A stretch of 64,000 nucleotides of DNA from Azolla caroliniana (GCA_043228905.1 JBHGNT010000006.1:12090001-12154000); one strand, 5' to 3'; shown: positions 41,501-52,494, counted from the first letter of the stretch. Translations and numbers: made by a program. The notes: generated by a model not told the origin, from the sequence alone.

Positions 41501-41962
41501 ACGGTTCACGCGTAAAGAAAAAGGCAAGAAGAAGTTGCCGGAGTACGGCATCGATAGGGAAGAGTTGGATCAGAGCGAGTCCAATTCCGCAAAGAACAAA
41601 GACGGATCTTCGGAAGAGAAGTCTGAGTCCGCCAAGAGGGCCACAAAATTGGCGAACCAGAAGTCATGGCATTCCACCCGCCAACAACACCCCGTAATTC
41701 GTTATACATATAACGAGTATATGGTGCATCATTATGCCTACATGGTGAAGGTGGCAGCCATGCATGAGCCGGAGAGATATGCAAAAGCGGCTAAGGATCC
41801 GGAGCCGTAGAAGGCCATGGGGGAAGAGATGCCTACACTCATTGAAAATGAGACATGGGACTTGGTGGACATACCGAAAGGAGTGAAGCCGATCGGTTGT
41901 CGGTGGGTGTATAAGGTAAAATGCAATGCCGATAGCTCAATTGGTGGCAAAAGGCTACGCGC
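41501..41962 (+). pseudogene. Copia-B linker and RT start
   Basis: Continues the frame lost at 2371: KEKGKKKLPEYGIDREELDQSESNS-like linker, then NEYMVHHYAYMVKVAAMHEPERYAKAAKDPEP-stop-KAMGEEMPTLIENETWDLVDIPKGVKPIGCRWVYKVKCN. A ~15-bp deletion removes the NRYKAR segment before VAKGYA. It ends in GYA at GCGC where Gypsy-H is inserted, and resumes at 60484 with QQHGIDYD. Confidence 0.88.
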
Positions 41963-42600
41963 TGTCGTGAAGAAAACCGTCCACAAGCGGAATCGGTGCA
42001 CCGGAGCGTAGGAACCGGCTCTTCATGCACGTACGCCTTATGTTGGACATAAGAAGATCCTAGGTAGGTAGATTCGGTAGGTAGGAAGTTAATGGGAAAC
42101 GGCTCCTTCCTTGCCTATAAAAGAGGGAGACGAGGAGGGGGGAAGTTTTTTTTTTTTTGGCAGAATCAGAGAGGACGAAGTGACGTCGGGTTGTCGGTCG
42201 AAGGCTTCTCTCTCTTCCATACTCTCCATAGCTTCTTTCTGTGCAGGTTTCGGGAGGCTCGCACTGCTCTGAGGAATGCCCGAGTGCTTCCGGCAGCACC
42301 TCCAACCTACTCCTTTCTTTCTGAGCGTTTGCGAACAGGCATCGGCATCTGTTCGCCGGCCTGTTCGGTTGTAACCGACTTCGTGCTTCTTGTTGTTTGT
42401 CTCTGTTAATATATACATACATACCTTCGTGCCTCTCTGTGTTGGTTTCCCCCCCGCCGCTCACGTCTTCGTGTCGAAGGGCCGTGTCCCTGTGGATCTA
42501 CGCTCGCACGTAGTGGGTCCCTTCCTTTCTCTATTGCTCATTGGTACAAGACCCCTGAGGTCCCGCCTCATTCCACGCATTCGCGAGGAATACCTCGACA
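41963..42600 (+). repeat. Gypsy-H 5' LTR
   Basis: 638 bp, TGTCGTGAAG to ...ACCTCGACA. TATAAAA at 42116-42122, a T-run near 42149, and U5 'ctgaggtcccgcctcattcc', a motif also recognisable in I and J. Near-identical to the 3' copy where both survive. Confidence 0.9.
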
Positions 42601-42603
42601 TCT

Positions 42604-42621
42604 TGGTGAACCCGACGTGAA
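42604..42621 (+). other. Gypsy-H primer-binding site (tRNA-Trp type)
   Basis: TGGTGAACCCGACGTGAA, three bases after the LTR. Confidence 0.75.
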
Positions 42622-42636
42622 GGGCGGCAAGGGAGC

Positions 42637-44906
42637 ATGGAGAAGAAAGAAGACTTCGGCTTCGAGGAGATGATGGCAAAAATCGTGATGGAAGCCGGAC
42701 GGAAGATGGCGAAGCGAGATGCGGCTCAACAAGCCGTCGAAAGGGTGGTCGATCGAGTCGGCCGGTTCAATGGGAATGAGATCCCAAAATTTTTGGGAGC
42801 CTACAAGGCCGAGATGGCGAAAGGGGGCGTGGACGAGGAGATGCGGCTAGAGTATTTTCCTCGAGTAGCGGCCGCATCGGTGCACAAGGAGGTCAAGGAG
42901 CTACGAGAAGCTCACAAGTTGTGGGTGTCCTTGGAGGTAGCCCTATTTGAAGCGTACGGGTACGCGAAACTGGAGTGGGTATGCCGGCAACCCGATGGGG
43001 AGCGGTCGGCAACAACGTGGCCCGCGAGCGGCAGAGAAGAGAGAGCGGCGAGTGAGTACGCACTACTGCCGGAAGAGAGCTTAACGCAAAATGGTTCGGA
43101 GGAGCTCGACCTAGAAGCGCTAATACGAGAGGCATGCGAGCTTGTGAAGGGGAAAATCGAAGCCGAAGAAGGGCTTACTATGGAGTCGGGCCGGAGGCGA
43201 TCAGAATATGCGGAGGAAGAAGCCTCCCTAAGCGTAGAAGACGGGGCCTATACGGAGGCCGAAAGAGCGTACGACGGCGACATGGAAGAGGGTGCGGAGC
43301 AAGCGACCCTCTTGCCTTGCGGTGAAGGGACGGCCATGGAGGCCGGTAACTACGGATTCGGGGCATGGAGGCCTGAAACATCGAGTGGGGAGGAGACAAG
43401 CGGTGGTGCCGGGTCTTTACCCACACCGATTCTAGAGGCTCCGGCGGTCGGCCCGAGTGCCGGCGTGAGACCTAGAGCGACAGGCGGTGGCGGCGACAAG
43501 GAGGGCAACCAAGATGACGGCAAGGGGATCGAGGAAGAGGAGGCGGCAAACGTAATCGAGGCTTCTGTGATCGGGAACGAGGTAGCCACGGACAACGATG
43601 TCCGGATAGAGGTGGCTACGGACATAACAAGCGGCGGTGCCGCGACCTTACGCACACCGGTCCTAGAGGCTCCGGGCCCGAGTGCCGGCGTGAGACCTAG
43701 AACGATGGGCGGTGGTGGCGGCAAGGCGGGCAACCGAGACGATGACATAGAAGAGACGACAGCAAGCGTAATCGAGGCTTACGCGGTTGGAGGTGGGGTA
43801 GCCACGGACAACGACGTCTGGACGGAAGCGACTATGGACACGACGAGTGGGGGTGCCGGGTCCTTACCCACACCGGCCCGAGAGCCCACGTGAGACTTAG
43901 AGCGACGGGCAGTGGCGGTGGCAAAGCGGACGATCGAAACGACGACGAGGAAGGTCATAGCGGACAGAGAAGAGACCCCTTGACACCGGGGCCGGAGACT
44001 GTAGCGGTTGTGCTAGAATGCCAACATAAGACCGGAGAGAAGGACGGTGGCCATGAGGAGGCATGGCCCGGAGCGAACACGTGCGAAGATGAGGATGCGA
44101 GGCCCGTAACGGGCATATACAAGAGGACCGACGGAGAGGTCGGGAGTGGCAAGGAGGAGAGAGTCGGGAACCGACCCGATTGGAAGATGAACCGGTCGAT
44201 AATCCAACACGACCGGAAGATGAGGCGGAAGAAGATTGGAGCGGGGTCCGGTCAACCGGGCCCAAACCGAAGAAGAGCCGGCAAGGCTGGATTGGTGCGG
44301 ACAAACATGTACCGGCCGGTTACGGAAGGGAGCCGACCAAACCGGAACTCGATCGGCCGAGACCGATCTGGGCGAAGGCTAAGTCGGCATGATTGGAGGT
44401 CGAGGCGAACGAGCCACAACACCCGGTGGGAGCCGGTGAGCGCGAGGAGGAGGCTAACCGGGCACGGTGGTTACGGCTTGACGGAAGACCGAGAGCAAGA
44501 GGAACCCTCCACACCTATTCTTGAGACTTCGGCGGTTGCGGATCGACATAAGACCGAAGAGACGGCGGGTGGCGGCGAGGAGTTAGAGGCCGATGCGGAG
44601 TTGGAGACCGGTGTAGATATCCGGTATGGAATAATGGACGAGCGGGGCCAAGACGGCAAGCCCGAGTTGGAATGGGCTATGGCAACGAAGGAAGAAGAGA
44701 TCAACGCGGAGGTCGGGTCTACGGTGGATGAGGTGCGTAATACGAAGTATGCCCTGCGGCGTAAAACGGAGCATGCACTACGGCCGGCGAAGGGCCAAGA
44801 AGCAAGCGTGCATTCGGAAGAGCCGCAACGAGTGACTAACGATGACAGTCGGAGGAAGCCTTCGAGAGGCAAGCGCGGGACGACGGACGGTGCGACGAGA
44901 CGCTAA
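42637..44906 (+). pseudogene. Gypsy-H Gag N-domain and accessory modules
   Basis: ATG at 42637. N-domain VERVVDRVGRFNGNEIPKFLGAYKAEMAKGGVDEEMRLEYF, then LLPEESLTQNGSEELDLEALIREACELVKGKIEAEE and an acidic stretch. Repeated modules follow: LPTPILEAPAVGPSAGVRPRATGGGG, LRTPVLEAPGPSAGVRPRTMGGGG and a third damaged copy where a ~20-bp deletion shifts the frame (stop at 43891). The next frame to 44906 holds more modules (TPILETSAVADRHKTEET) and two octapeptides (YALRRKTEHALRPAK) like those of Gypsy-L. In Gypsy-I this whole block is absent and replaced by ordinary Gag. Function unknown. Confidence 0.75.
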
Positions 44907-45790
44907 GATCGACGGAACGAGACGAGCGTGATCGGCATGAACGAAGGATTGTGTCTGGGAAAACAGAGGGGATGCGTGGAGAACGGAGGGTCACGTACCG
45001 TGAAGAGAAAACGGGGCATCCCAAAGGATGTGTGCGGCCTAGCGGGCCAGGCGGGCCAAGAGGGTGCAAGTCGAGGCGAGGCGGTAACGAGAGCCTCGAG
45101 GGACACCCGCACAGAGGTCGGGATGACGATACGCTCTACTACAAGAGAGCACGGAGAGCAAGGGAGAATCGAGGTGCGCGTAATGGGGTCACCTAAGGGC
45201 CAAAGAATGAGCGCATATTCGGGGGACAACATCGGCGCACGGGAAGAGCCTACGGAAGGCAAGTGCGGAGCGGGAAGAGTCGACACACCGAGGTGTTCGG
45301 CATGCGGAGACGATAAAACCAAAGGAGGAACATAACCAGAGGAACATACGCGGCACGAAAAGGGCGGGATCCAGAGTGCGATCGGAGAGATCGGGAGCAC
45401 ACCCGGAGGACATACGAGCCTTTGCGAGGAATTCACGCGGCGAGAGACGGAGCGGGGAGGTGCCGGTATCGGCGGATGATTGGTGAGCATGGAAGGCTAT
45501 GTCTTGAGAACCAGGGGAGGTGCATGGAGAGCAATGGACTACGCACCGGGAAGAGGAAGCGAGGCGTCTCGGAAGGCATGCAAGGCCAAGCGGGCCAAGA
45601 GGACGAGAGTCGGGATGAAGCGGTAACGGGAGTCGCGAAGGACACTGACATGGTGGTCGGGATGACGGTATGCTCTACGGCGAGAGAGCACGGCGAGCAA
45701 AGGAGAAGCGAGGAGCTTGTAATGAGGTAGCCGAGGGACCGAAGAACGAACGCATGTTCGGGAGACAACAAGGGCACACGGAAAGAGCCT
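44907..45790 (+). repeat. Tandem ~540-bp duplication in Gypsy-H accessory region
   Basis: 44940-45310 and 45480-45850 are diverged copies (for example 'aagcgggccaagaggacgag' against 'aggcgggccaagagggtgca', and 'gggatgacggtatgctctac' against 'gggatgacgatacgctctac'). Another copy of part of it is in Gypsy-J (36230-36440). Stops occur in all frames, so it is not coding now. Confidence 0.75.
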
Positions 45791-47383
45791 ATGGAAGGTG
45801 AGTGCGGAACGGAGGGAATCGGCACGAGGTGTTCGAGACGAAGAGAGGATCGAGCCGGAGATAGAACACAAGCGGTACGCGAGGGGCGGAATCCGACGAG
45901 CAAACGGGGTGACCGAGGGCCTAATCGGAGGAGCTACGTGACGGACAAAGTAAGAGAAACCGGTTCGGCTTCAACCGGCATGGTCAATGACTCGTCCGGA
46001 GGAGCAGCGATGGAGGAGTTGACGCAGGCGATAAAGGATCTCCAGATCGGCCAGGCTCGAAGGGAAGGCGGCGAACCGGCTTGTGACCGACGGTCGGCAG
46101 CAGGGAACAAGTGCATGTGGTGCGACGAGGTCGGCCACATCCGGAAGGACTGCGGCGATTTCGCAGAGGCATTGAGGAACCGGGTGGTGTACCTGTGGGA
46201 AGGCCGGGTGCATGCCGGCGATACCAAAAGGGCCCTAAACCGGAATGACGGGCGAGGAGGTATGAAGAGGCTGATGGAAGAGGCAGCGGCCTGACACGTG
46301 GAGGTCATCCACTACTCGGCGTCGGCCGGTATTCGAGTCGAGGGCAGCGAGGCCCGAAAAGAGAGCAAAGACGGATTCTGGTCGGCAATGCTGGAAGGCC
46401 TCGCCAGCGCACGGCTGAGGAAAGATGAAGCGGACCGCGGTGAGAGACGGGTCCGGGAAATAACCGGGTGGAGCGAACCGGTTGAGGAGAAGACGGGCTT
46501 CGTAGAAGCCGCCTGCCGGAACTACGAGGCTCTGGTAGAAGACAAACGAGTGGGGAAAGCCGGAGCGGTCGGGCCCTCACACCGATACGAGACCCGATTC
46601 GGGCAACGACGGAACGATGCCGATGGGTCCGGTGCGCAAGATAACCCCAGGAAGGGCGGATACCGACTGGGGATGGAAATAGAAAGGGCCACGGACCTAT
46701 GAAAGGTCCTAGAAGAACGGATCCTCGACAGCAAAGTGAAGTTGTCATTGCGGGAGGTGCTAGGGATCGCCAAGAAGGAGTTCCACGACTCCATTGTGGA
46801 CCTGGTGAAGCGGAAGAGGCTGTCGACGGAGACGGAACCGGAAAGACCGGTGGAGGTGCGGACGACGCACATCGACGACATGGCGCTGGAAGATGAGTGG
46901 GCGGAGAGCCACTATTCAAGGCCGCACTGGGCCCGAGCGACCACGGAGACCCCGATAAAGATCGGAGATGTTCAGGAACCGGTGGTGGCATTGGTGGACC
47001 ACGGTTCGGAAATAAACCTGATGTCCATGGACTTCTATAAGAAGGGAAAGTGGCCGATCAACACCAAGCACGGGTGGAAGATACGGGCGGCGACGCGCGC
47101 CACCGAGGAACTGCACGGGGCCTGCCCGAACGTGCGAGTCAAGATCGGCGACGTCGAGATTGACCAGCACTTCTTCGTACAGGAGACGTCCTCGCACCCG
47201 GTCATATTAGGGGAACCATACATCACGGCGGCGCGGATGGAGACCAAGGTGCTAGACAACGGTTCGGCCTACGCGAGGGTCAAAAGCCAGGACGGGCGCC
47301 ATTCGGTCCAATTTTTGACGGTGCGACCGAACCACGAGCGAAACCGCGAATCCCTCGGTGGCGAGAACCGGGAGGATTTTTAG
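45791..47383 (+). pseudogene. Gypsy-H Gag-Pro C-terminal part: zinc knuckle and DHG protease
   Basis: MEELTQAIKDLQIGQARR leads into a CCHC knuckle CMWCDEVGHIRKDC (46112-46153). After a stop at 46292 the same type of sequence as in Gypsy-I continues (IHYSASAGIRVEGS, REITGWSEPVEEKTGFVEAACRNYEALVEDK) to a stop at 46700, then KLSLREVLGIAKKEFHDSIVDLVKRKRL, the protease ALVDHGSEINLMS (DHG codons 46997-47005), GDVEIDQHFFVQE, SHPVILGEPYITAARMETKV, ending NREDF-TAG at 47381-47383. Only two stops separate it from an open Gag-Pro frame. Confidence 0.85.
47375..47383 (+). promoter_or_regulatory. Gypsy-H Gag-Pol -1 frameshift site
   Basis: GAT-TTT-TAG at the end of Gag-Pro. Slippage of one base back gives TTT-TTA, and that frame is open from here straight to the pol ATG at 47518 and on to 50877. 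The same site occurs in Gypsy-I and Gypsy-A. Confidence 0.6.
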
Positions 47384-47517
47384 AGAGGGCTGCCAAGGCG
47401 TGGGGCCGAGACAGTCCGGACACTCGGGAAAGACCCCACAGCTGTACAATAGAACCTAAACCGAAGAAACCCTGTACGATAAGTAAAAAATTTTGCTTCT
47501 CCAACAACGGAGGGTGT

Positions 47518-50500
47518 ATGATAGTCGGCATCGTTGGCCGAGAAAAGGGAAGGGCAGAGGAGCGACTTCGAGCGCGCGGAGTTCTCGGCCCGGACGAGGA
47601 AATCAGCGGAGCCGTGGAGGCGATCTCCTTCGACGACACCTTGGGGATGCTGAGGAAGGTACCCGGAGAAGACCTTAACGAAGACCGGACGATACCGGTA
47701 TGTTCCGAAGAGATGTACGAATTCATCGCGAACTTCAGTCAGGGGCTCGAGCCGGATCGGACGGCCCGGGTTAGCACGAAGTACAAGACTGTGGACAGGA
47801 AGTTAAGGCCAGTCGCGGCACCCTTACCGGAGGGCAGCGAGTCCCGGATCAGAGGGGTTGCGTCGGACCCCAGTTTGCGAGATCCAGTCTGCATAGGACA
47901 CACCTTCATCGACGGGACGCTTCGGGATTTCAAAATCGGTGGGGGCGGGTTCCTACTGCCGGCGGAGGAAGACCGGTTTCGGAGGATGCTCGGAAGGCAC
48001 GGGAAAGCCTTCGCATTCTCACCGGAAGAGATCGGGTGCGTAGACTCGACAATCGTGGAGCCGATGGTGATATTCACGGTACCGCATGTACCATGGAATC
48101 TCAAGCCCATTCCAGTACCGAGAACTCACATCCCGAAGTTGATGGAGCTATTGAGGCAGAAAGTCGATATGGGCATTCTCGAACCGTCAAGTGCCCCATA
48201 CTCGAACCGATGGTTTACCGTACCAAAGAAAAACGGAACATTGCGCTTCATTCAAGACCTGCAGCCGGTCAACAGAGTGACCATTCGGAACACAGGAATC
48301 AGACCGACCATAGACGAGTTCGCGGAGGCCTTCGCCGGAAGGTCGATTTACTCGGTCGGTGATCTGTACTCGGGGTACGACCAGTTCCAGCTAGCCGTGG
48401 AGAGCAGAGACATTACGACGATGCGAACTCCCCTCGGCCTAGTGCGAATGTGTACCCTACCACCAGGAGGGACCAACTCGGTGGCCCACATGGTGAATGC
48501 AATGAACAAAGTACTGAGGGATTGCATCCCGGACATCACCATGCCGTTTCTAGACGATATCCTGATAAAGGGGTGCCCGGTGGAAGAGAAGGACAAGACA
48601 CTCGGGCCGGACGGATGCCGGCAATTCGTGGCAACACACATCGACGACTGTGAGAGGGTGCTACAAAGGCTAGAGGATGCGAGGCTCACCTTCTCCGGGG
48701 AGAAGTCGGCCTTCGGGCAATCAGAAATCCTGGTGGTCGGACACCTATGTGGACCATATGGCCGGAAGTCATCTCCGGCAAAGGTAGAAGCCATTTCCGC
48801 GATGAAGACCGACTGTAGCTCGGTTACGGAAGTTCGGAGGTTCCTGGGGGCATGCGCATTCTACCACATATGGATCCCGCATTACGCCCACGTTGCGGAA
48901 CCGCTATACGGGTTGCTTAAGAAGGGGCGAAAATTCGAGTGGCAGGACGAGCACACGGAGTCGGTCCGGAAGCTGAAGGAAGCTCTTGCGGCAGCACCGG
49001 CGCTCCGGAAGGCTGTCTACGAGAAGGGTACCCCGGTATACATAACGGTGGATACGAGTCCGACCGGGATCGGATGGGTCGTCAACCAAGAAAATGAGGA
49101 CGGCATTCGGTTCCCGATCCGATTCGGCGCAAAGGTCCTCAGCGAGCGACAGCGAGGGTACGCCCAAGTTAAACGCGAACTCTGGGGTATCGTTTCGGCA
49201 GTAAAGACCGACAAAGACTACCTGATTGGGACAGAAGTGATTATCGAGACGGATTGCCTGCCAATTCTCGGCATGGTTTCCGGATGCGCGACACCGGACC
49301 TGGCGATGGTCAGGTGGATAGCGTACATCAAGTCCCTGGACCCGGAAATACGGCACATTTCCGGAAAGGACAACGCCATGGCCGACATGCTTTCGAGGGC
49401 GAGGTTTGATGACGAGGGCGGCATGGTTTCGGAGGACGAAGAAGTCGGCGTGGACTTCTTCGGAGCAGCGTACGTGACGACCGATGGGACGAGCACTCCG
49501 ACACTTAACGACTTCGACGAGAGCAAGTACGACGGCGAGTGGCTCCAGATCGGTGGATTTTTGAGGACAATGATGCCGGATGCATCATGGACGAAGGACG
49601 AGGCCAACCGGATCCGGAAGAAAGCATACCGATTCTTTCTCCGGGACGGATACTTATGGAAGCACCCGAAGAAGAGGAACGGCGTCCCGCTCCGGGTGGT
49701 GGCGATGAAGGAAGAACAGGAGGAGCTGCTGACGACCTACCACGACAGCCCTTGGGCTGGACACCGAGGAACGTGGGCCACGTTCGAGAAGATAAAGGGG
49801 AAGTACTGGTGGCCGGGACTGTACCGGGACGTGCATCGGTTCGTGACAACTTGCGAGAGCTGTCAGATGCAATCCATAGTCCGACATCGGGACGGGCTTC
49901 ACCCTACGTACCCTCCGACCATCCACTTCAAATGGATGGTAGACCTGGTGACGATGCCGATGGGAGTAGGACAGATGCGGTATCTGGTCCTGGCTCGGGA
50001 AGATCTGACGAACCAGGTGGAAGGCCGGGCTCTTCAGAACAAAATGACTACAGCCGTATGTCGGTTCCTGATCGAGGACGTGATATGCCAGTACGGGTGC
50101 GTCGGGAAGATCGTGGCTGATCGCGGGGAGTTGGACGCCGAAGAGGCCGAGGAGTTGTTCCACTGGCTACGAGTCAAGCTCTCGCTTACCACTGCGTACA
50201 ATCCGGAGGCGAATGGAAAGGTGGAGCGCGGACACGGACCGATCGTCAAGGCGTTAGTTTGGGCATGCGGAGGTCAAGTCGGGAACTGGCCGCGGCTGCT
50301 GCCTTACGCGTTGTGGGCTGACCGAACTACGCACAGTTCGGTAACCGGATTCATGCCGGCAGAGCTCATGTTTGGGCAAAAGCCGATCATGCCGATGGAA
50401 CGTACAATCTTCTCATGGGCAACCGTGGACTGGAGAGACGAGATGAGCCGGGAGGAACTATTGGCGGCACGCATACGTCAGCTCGAGCGAAGGCCGGAGG

Positions 50501-50877
50501 ACGTGGAGCAGGCTGCGGGAAAGCTTCGGGAAGCAAGGATGAGGAACAAAGCCCGGTTCGACCGAACGCACCGGCTCCGACCGAAGAAGATCGAGGAAGG
50601 CGACTGGGTGCTAGTCTACGACAGCAACCTCGACAACCAGCACCGAGCGACACGGAAGTTCGCAAGAAGGTGGTTTGGGCCTTACGTGGTACAAAGCGCC
50701 AACGACAACGGGACGTATCATCTGGCGGAACTCGACGGCACAAGAATGGCGATACCGGTAGCTGGGAAGCGGATCAAAGCGTTCAAGAAGCGTCACGACG
50801 ATGAGCCGGATCCGGTTAACCTGGACCGGGACGACGAACGGTCCGAAACCGAGGAAGAACCGACGGGCGGGGAATGA
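47518..50877 (+). CDS. Gypsy-H Pol: RT, RNase H, integrase
   Basis: Intact 1119 residues from the first ATG. The frame opens upstream at the frameshift site (47380), so the true product is probably a Gag-Pro-Pol fusion. RT: WFTVPKKNGTLRFIQDLQPVN, GDLYSGYDQF (Asp 282), catalytic MPFLDDILIKG with FLDD at 344-347 in place of the usual YxDD, FLGACAFYHIWIPHYA. RNase H: TVDTS (512), RELWGIV (554), ETDC (579), MADMLSR. Integrase: zinc finger H742, H749, C779, C782; catalytic D809, D868 (ADRGELD) and E903 with D-35-E spacing; C-terminal EGDWVLVYDSN...YHLAELDGTRMAIPVAGKR. No chromodomain. All catalytic positions are present. Ends 36 bases before the hairpin. Confidence 0.92.
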   Translation: MIVGIVGREKGRAEERLRARGVLGPDEEISGAVEAISFDDTLGMLRKVPGEDLNEDRTIPVCSEEMYEFIANFSQGLEPDRTARVSTKYKTVDRKLRPVAAPLPEGSESRIRGVASDPSLRDPVCIGHTFIDGTLRDFKIGGGGFLLPAEEDRFRRMLGRHGKAFAFSPEEIGCVDSTIVEPMVIFTVPHVPWNLKPIPVPRTHIPKLMELLRQKVDMGILEPSSAPYSNRWFTVPKKNGTLRFIQDLQPVNRVTIRNTGIRPTIDEFAEAFAGRSIYSVGDLYSGYDQFQLAVESRDITTMRTPLGLVRMCTLPPGGTNSVAHMVNAMNKVLRDCIPDITMPFLDDILIKGCPVEEKDKTLGPDGCRQFVATHIDDCERVLQRLEDARLTFSGEKSAFGQSEILVVGHLCGPYGRKSSPAKVEAISAMKTDCSSVTEVRRFLGACAFYHIWIPHYAHVAEPLYGLLKKGRKFEWQDEHTESVRKLKEALAAAPALRKAVYEKGTPVYITVDTSPTGIGWVVNQENEDGIRFPIRFGAKVLSERQRGYAQVKRELWGIVSAVKTDKDYLIGTEVIIETDCLPILGMVSGCATPDLAMVRWIAYIKSLDPEIRHISGKDNAMADMLSRARFDDEGGMVSEDEEVGVDFFGAAYVTTDGTSTPTLNDFDESKYDGEWLQIGGFLRTMMPDASWTKDEANRIRKKAYRFFLRDGYLWKHPKKRNGVPLRVVAMKEEQEELLTTYHDSPWAGHRGTWATFEKIKGKYWWPGLYRDVHRFVTTCESCQMQSIVRHRDGLHPTYPPTIHFKWMVDLVTMPMGVGQMRYLVLAREDLTNQVEGRALQNKMTTAVCRFLIEDVICQYGCVGKIVADRGELDAEEAEELFHWLRVKLSLTTAYNPEANGKVERGHGPIVKALVWACGGQVGNWPRLLPYALWADRTTHSSVTGFMPAELMFGQKPIMPMERTIFSWATVDWRDEMSREELLAARIRQLERRPEDVEQAAGKLREARMRNKARFDRTHRLRPKKIEEGDWVLVYDSNLDNQHRATRKFARRWFGPYVVQSANDNGTYHLAELDGTRMAIPVAGKRIKAFKKRHDDEPDPVNLDRDDERSETEEEPTGGE

Positions 50878-50913
50878 AGGCTGGACCGGTTTTCTCCGTC
50901 CCAACTCAATTTG

Positions 50914-50950
50914 GCGCATGCCGGTGGATGCGCGGTTAGGTGGGGGCGGA
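50914..50950 (+). promoter_or_regulatory. Gypsy-H polypurine tract with upstream hairpin
   Basis: GCGCAT-GCCGGTGG-ATGCGC, then GGTTAGGTGGGGGCGGA and the LTR edge at 50951. The stem differs from GCACAT/ATGTGC of the relatives by a paired A-T to G-C change, so pairing is kept. Confidence 0.8.
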
Positions 50951-51420
50951 TGTCGTGAAGAAAACCGTCCACAAGCGGAATCGGTGCACCGGAGCGTAGG
51001 AACTGGCTCTTCATGCACGTACGCCTTATGTTGGACATAAGAAGATCCTAGGTAGGTAGATTCGGTAGGTAGGAAGTTAATGGGAAACGGCTCCTTCCTT
51101 GCCTATAAAAGAGGGAGACGAGGAGGGGGGAAGTTTTTTTTTTTTGGCGGAATCAGAGAGGACGAAGTGACGTCGGGTTGTCGGTCGAAGGCTTCTCTCT
51201 CTTCCATACTCTCCGTAGGTTCTTTCTGTGCAGGTTTCGGGAGGCTCGCACTGCTCTGAGGAATGCCCGAGTGCTTCCGGCAGCACCTCCAACCTACTCC
51301 TTTCTTTCTGAGCGTTTGCGAACAGGCATCGGCATCTGTTCGCCGGCCTGTTCGGTTGTAACCGACTTCGTGCTTCTTGTTGTTTGTCTCTGTTAATATA
51401 TACATACATACCTTCGTGCC
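50951..51420 (+). repeat. Gypsy-H 3' LTR, first part
   Basis: Matches 41963-42434 with few differences, then stops at 'ccttcgtgcc'. The tail of the LTR is at 60439-60483. Confidence 0.9.
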
Positions 51421-52472
51421 CTGGCTATATAGATAGGAAAGTTAAGGCCCTGGCTATATAAACACCTTGAGCTCCCTCATTTTTCATTTGTGCTGAGAGA
51501 ACTTTGGCCACTTTGTCTTGATGGATGATGGTGGCCAAAATCCCTAAATCCGGAAACGGGCCGGTAAGCAAAACCGGAACCGGAACGGGTATGCAAACCG
51601 GAAACCGGCCGGTAAGCAAAACCGGAACCGGAACGGGTATGCAAACCGGAACCGGAATCGGCAAGCAAACCGGAACCGGAACCGGCCGGCAAGCAAAACC
51701 GGAACCGAAACCGGCAAGCAAACTGGAACCGGAACCGGTCGGCAAGCAAACCGGAACCGAAACCGGCAAGCAAATCGGAACCTGCCGGCAAGCAAAACCG
51801 GACCCGGAACCGGCAAGCAAACCGGAACCGGCCGGCAAGCAAAACCGGAAACCGGCCGGCAAGCAAAACCGGAACCGAAACCGGCAAGCAAACCGGAACC
51901 GGAACCGGCAAGCAAACCGGAACCGGTCGGCAAGCGAAATGGAACCGGCTACCGGACGAGGTTGGACGCGGACGGACGAAAGATTGGATCATGCAACAAA
52001 CTAAAGTAAAGGTCAAGTGGACGGTCGCATGCAACTAAAGAAAAAGCCATGCAACTAAAAATAGATTCAACGAAAAGAAAAGCTATGCAACTAAAAGTGG
52101 AGGCATATGATCAACGAGGAACTCCATATTTATATATTTTTTTTTTCCTACACTAGGATAGACTCTCCATATTATCTTAATTTTTTCTGGTCCTTCTCAA
52201 CTCCCTTATCTTAGGAAGCCATAATACTCATAGGAAGCCATATCTACCAAAACCCCTAATTTTTCTTTTCTATTAATCTTAGTAAACCTAAAACTTCTAA
52301 ATCCCAATCTTGGGACATATTGTAATTTCTTTTCCCTTTATTAATGAAATTTGTGAATCTTTATCATTTTGCATTAATTGTTTAATATAATCATACGAAT
52401 CCGATATCTTCTGGTCGGAGGCCCCGGGGTCCTGCCTCAAAGTTCGCGTATCCTCGTCGTATTTTCGCGACA
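51421..52472 (+). repeat. Gypsy-I 5' LTR, 5'-truncated, with AACCGG-rich array
   Basis: Begins with 'gccctggctatata' present twice (51418-51431 and 51451-51464), giving a TATATAA near 51458. The stretch 51545-51945 is an array of GGCAAGCAAACCGGAACCGG-like units. A later AT-rich part ends 'ggtcctgcctcaaagttcgc...cgcgaca', similar in form to the H LTR end. The TGTCGTGTGAATC edge seen at 58220 is missing here. Confidence 0.65.
51545..51945 (+). repeat. CCGGAACC/GGCAAGCAAA minisatellite in the Gypsy-I LTR
   Basis: Irregular units of 12-42 bp made of CCGGAACCGG and GGCAAGCAAA blocks. Open on both strands only because of the repeat composition. Not present in the H or J LTRs. Confidence 0.85.
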
Positions 52473-52476
52473 TCTT

Positions 52477-52494
52477 TGGTGAACCCGACGTGAA
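52477..52494 (+). other. Gypsy-I primer-binding site (tRNA-Trp type)
   Basis: TGGTGAACCCGACGTGAA, four bases after the LTR end CGCGACA. Confidence 0.75.

Noticed and set aside
47518-50877. Gypsy-H Pol as a domesticated host gene
   Set aside because: It lies between LTRs, primer site and polypurine tract with a frameshift link to Gag; nothing suggests host recruitment.
51477-52034. Long frames reading FRFACRFRF... or NRNRQANRNR...
   Set aside because: Translation of the CCGGAACC minisatellite in the Gypsy-I LTR; open on both strands, no conserved protein.
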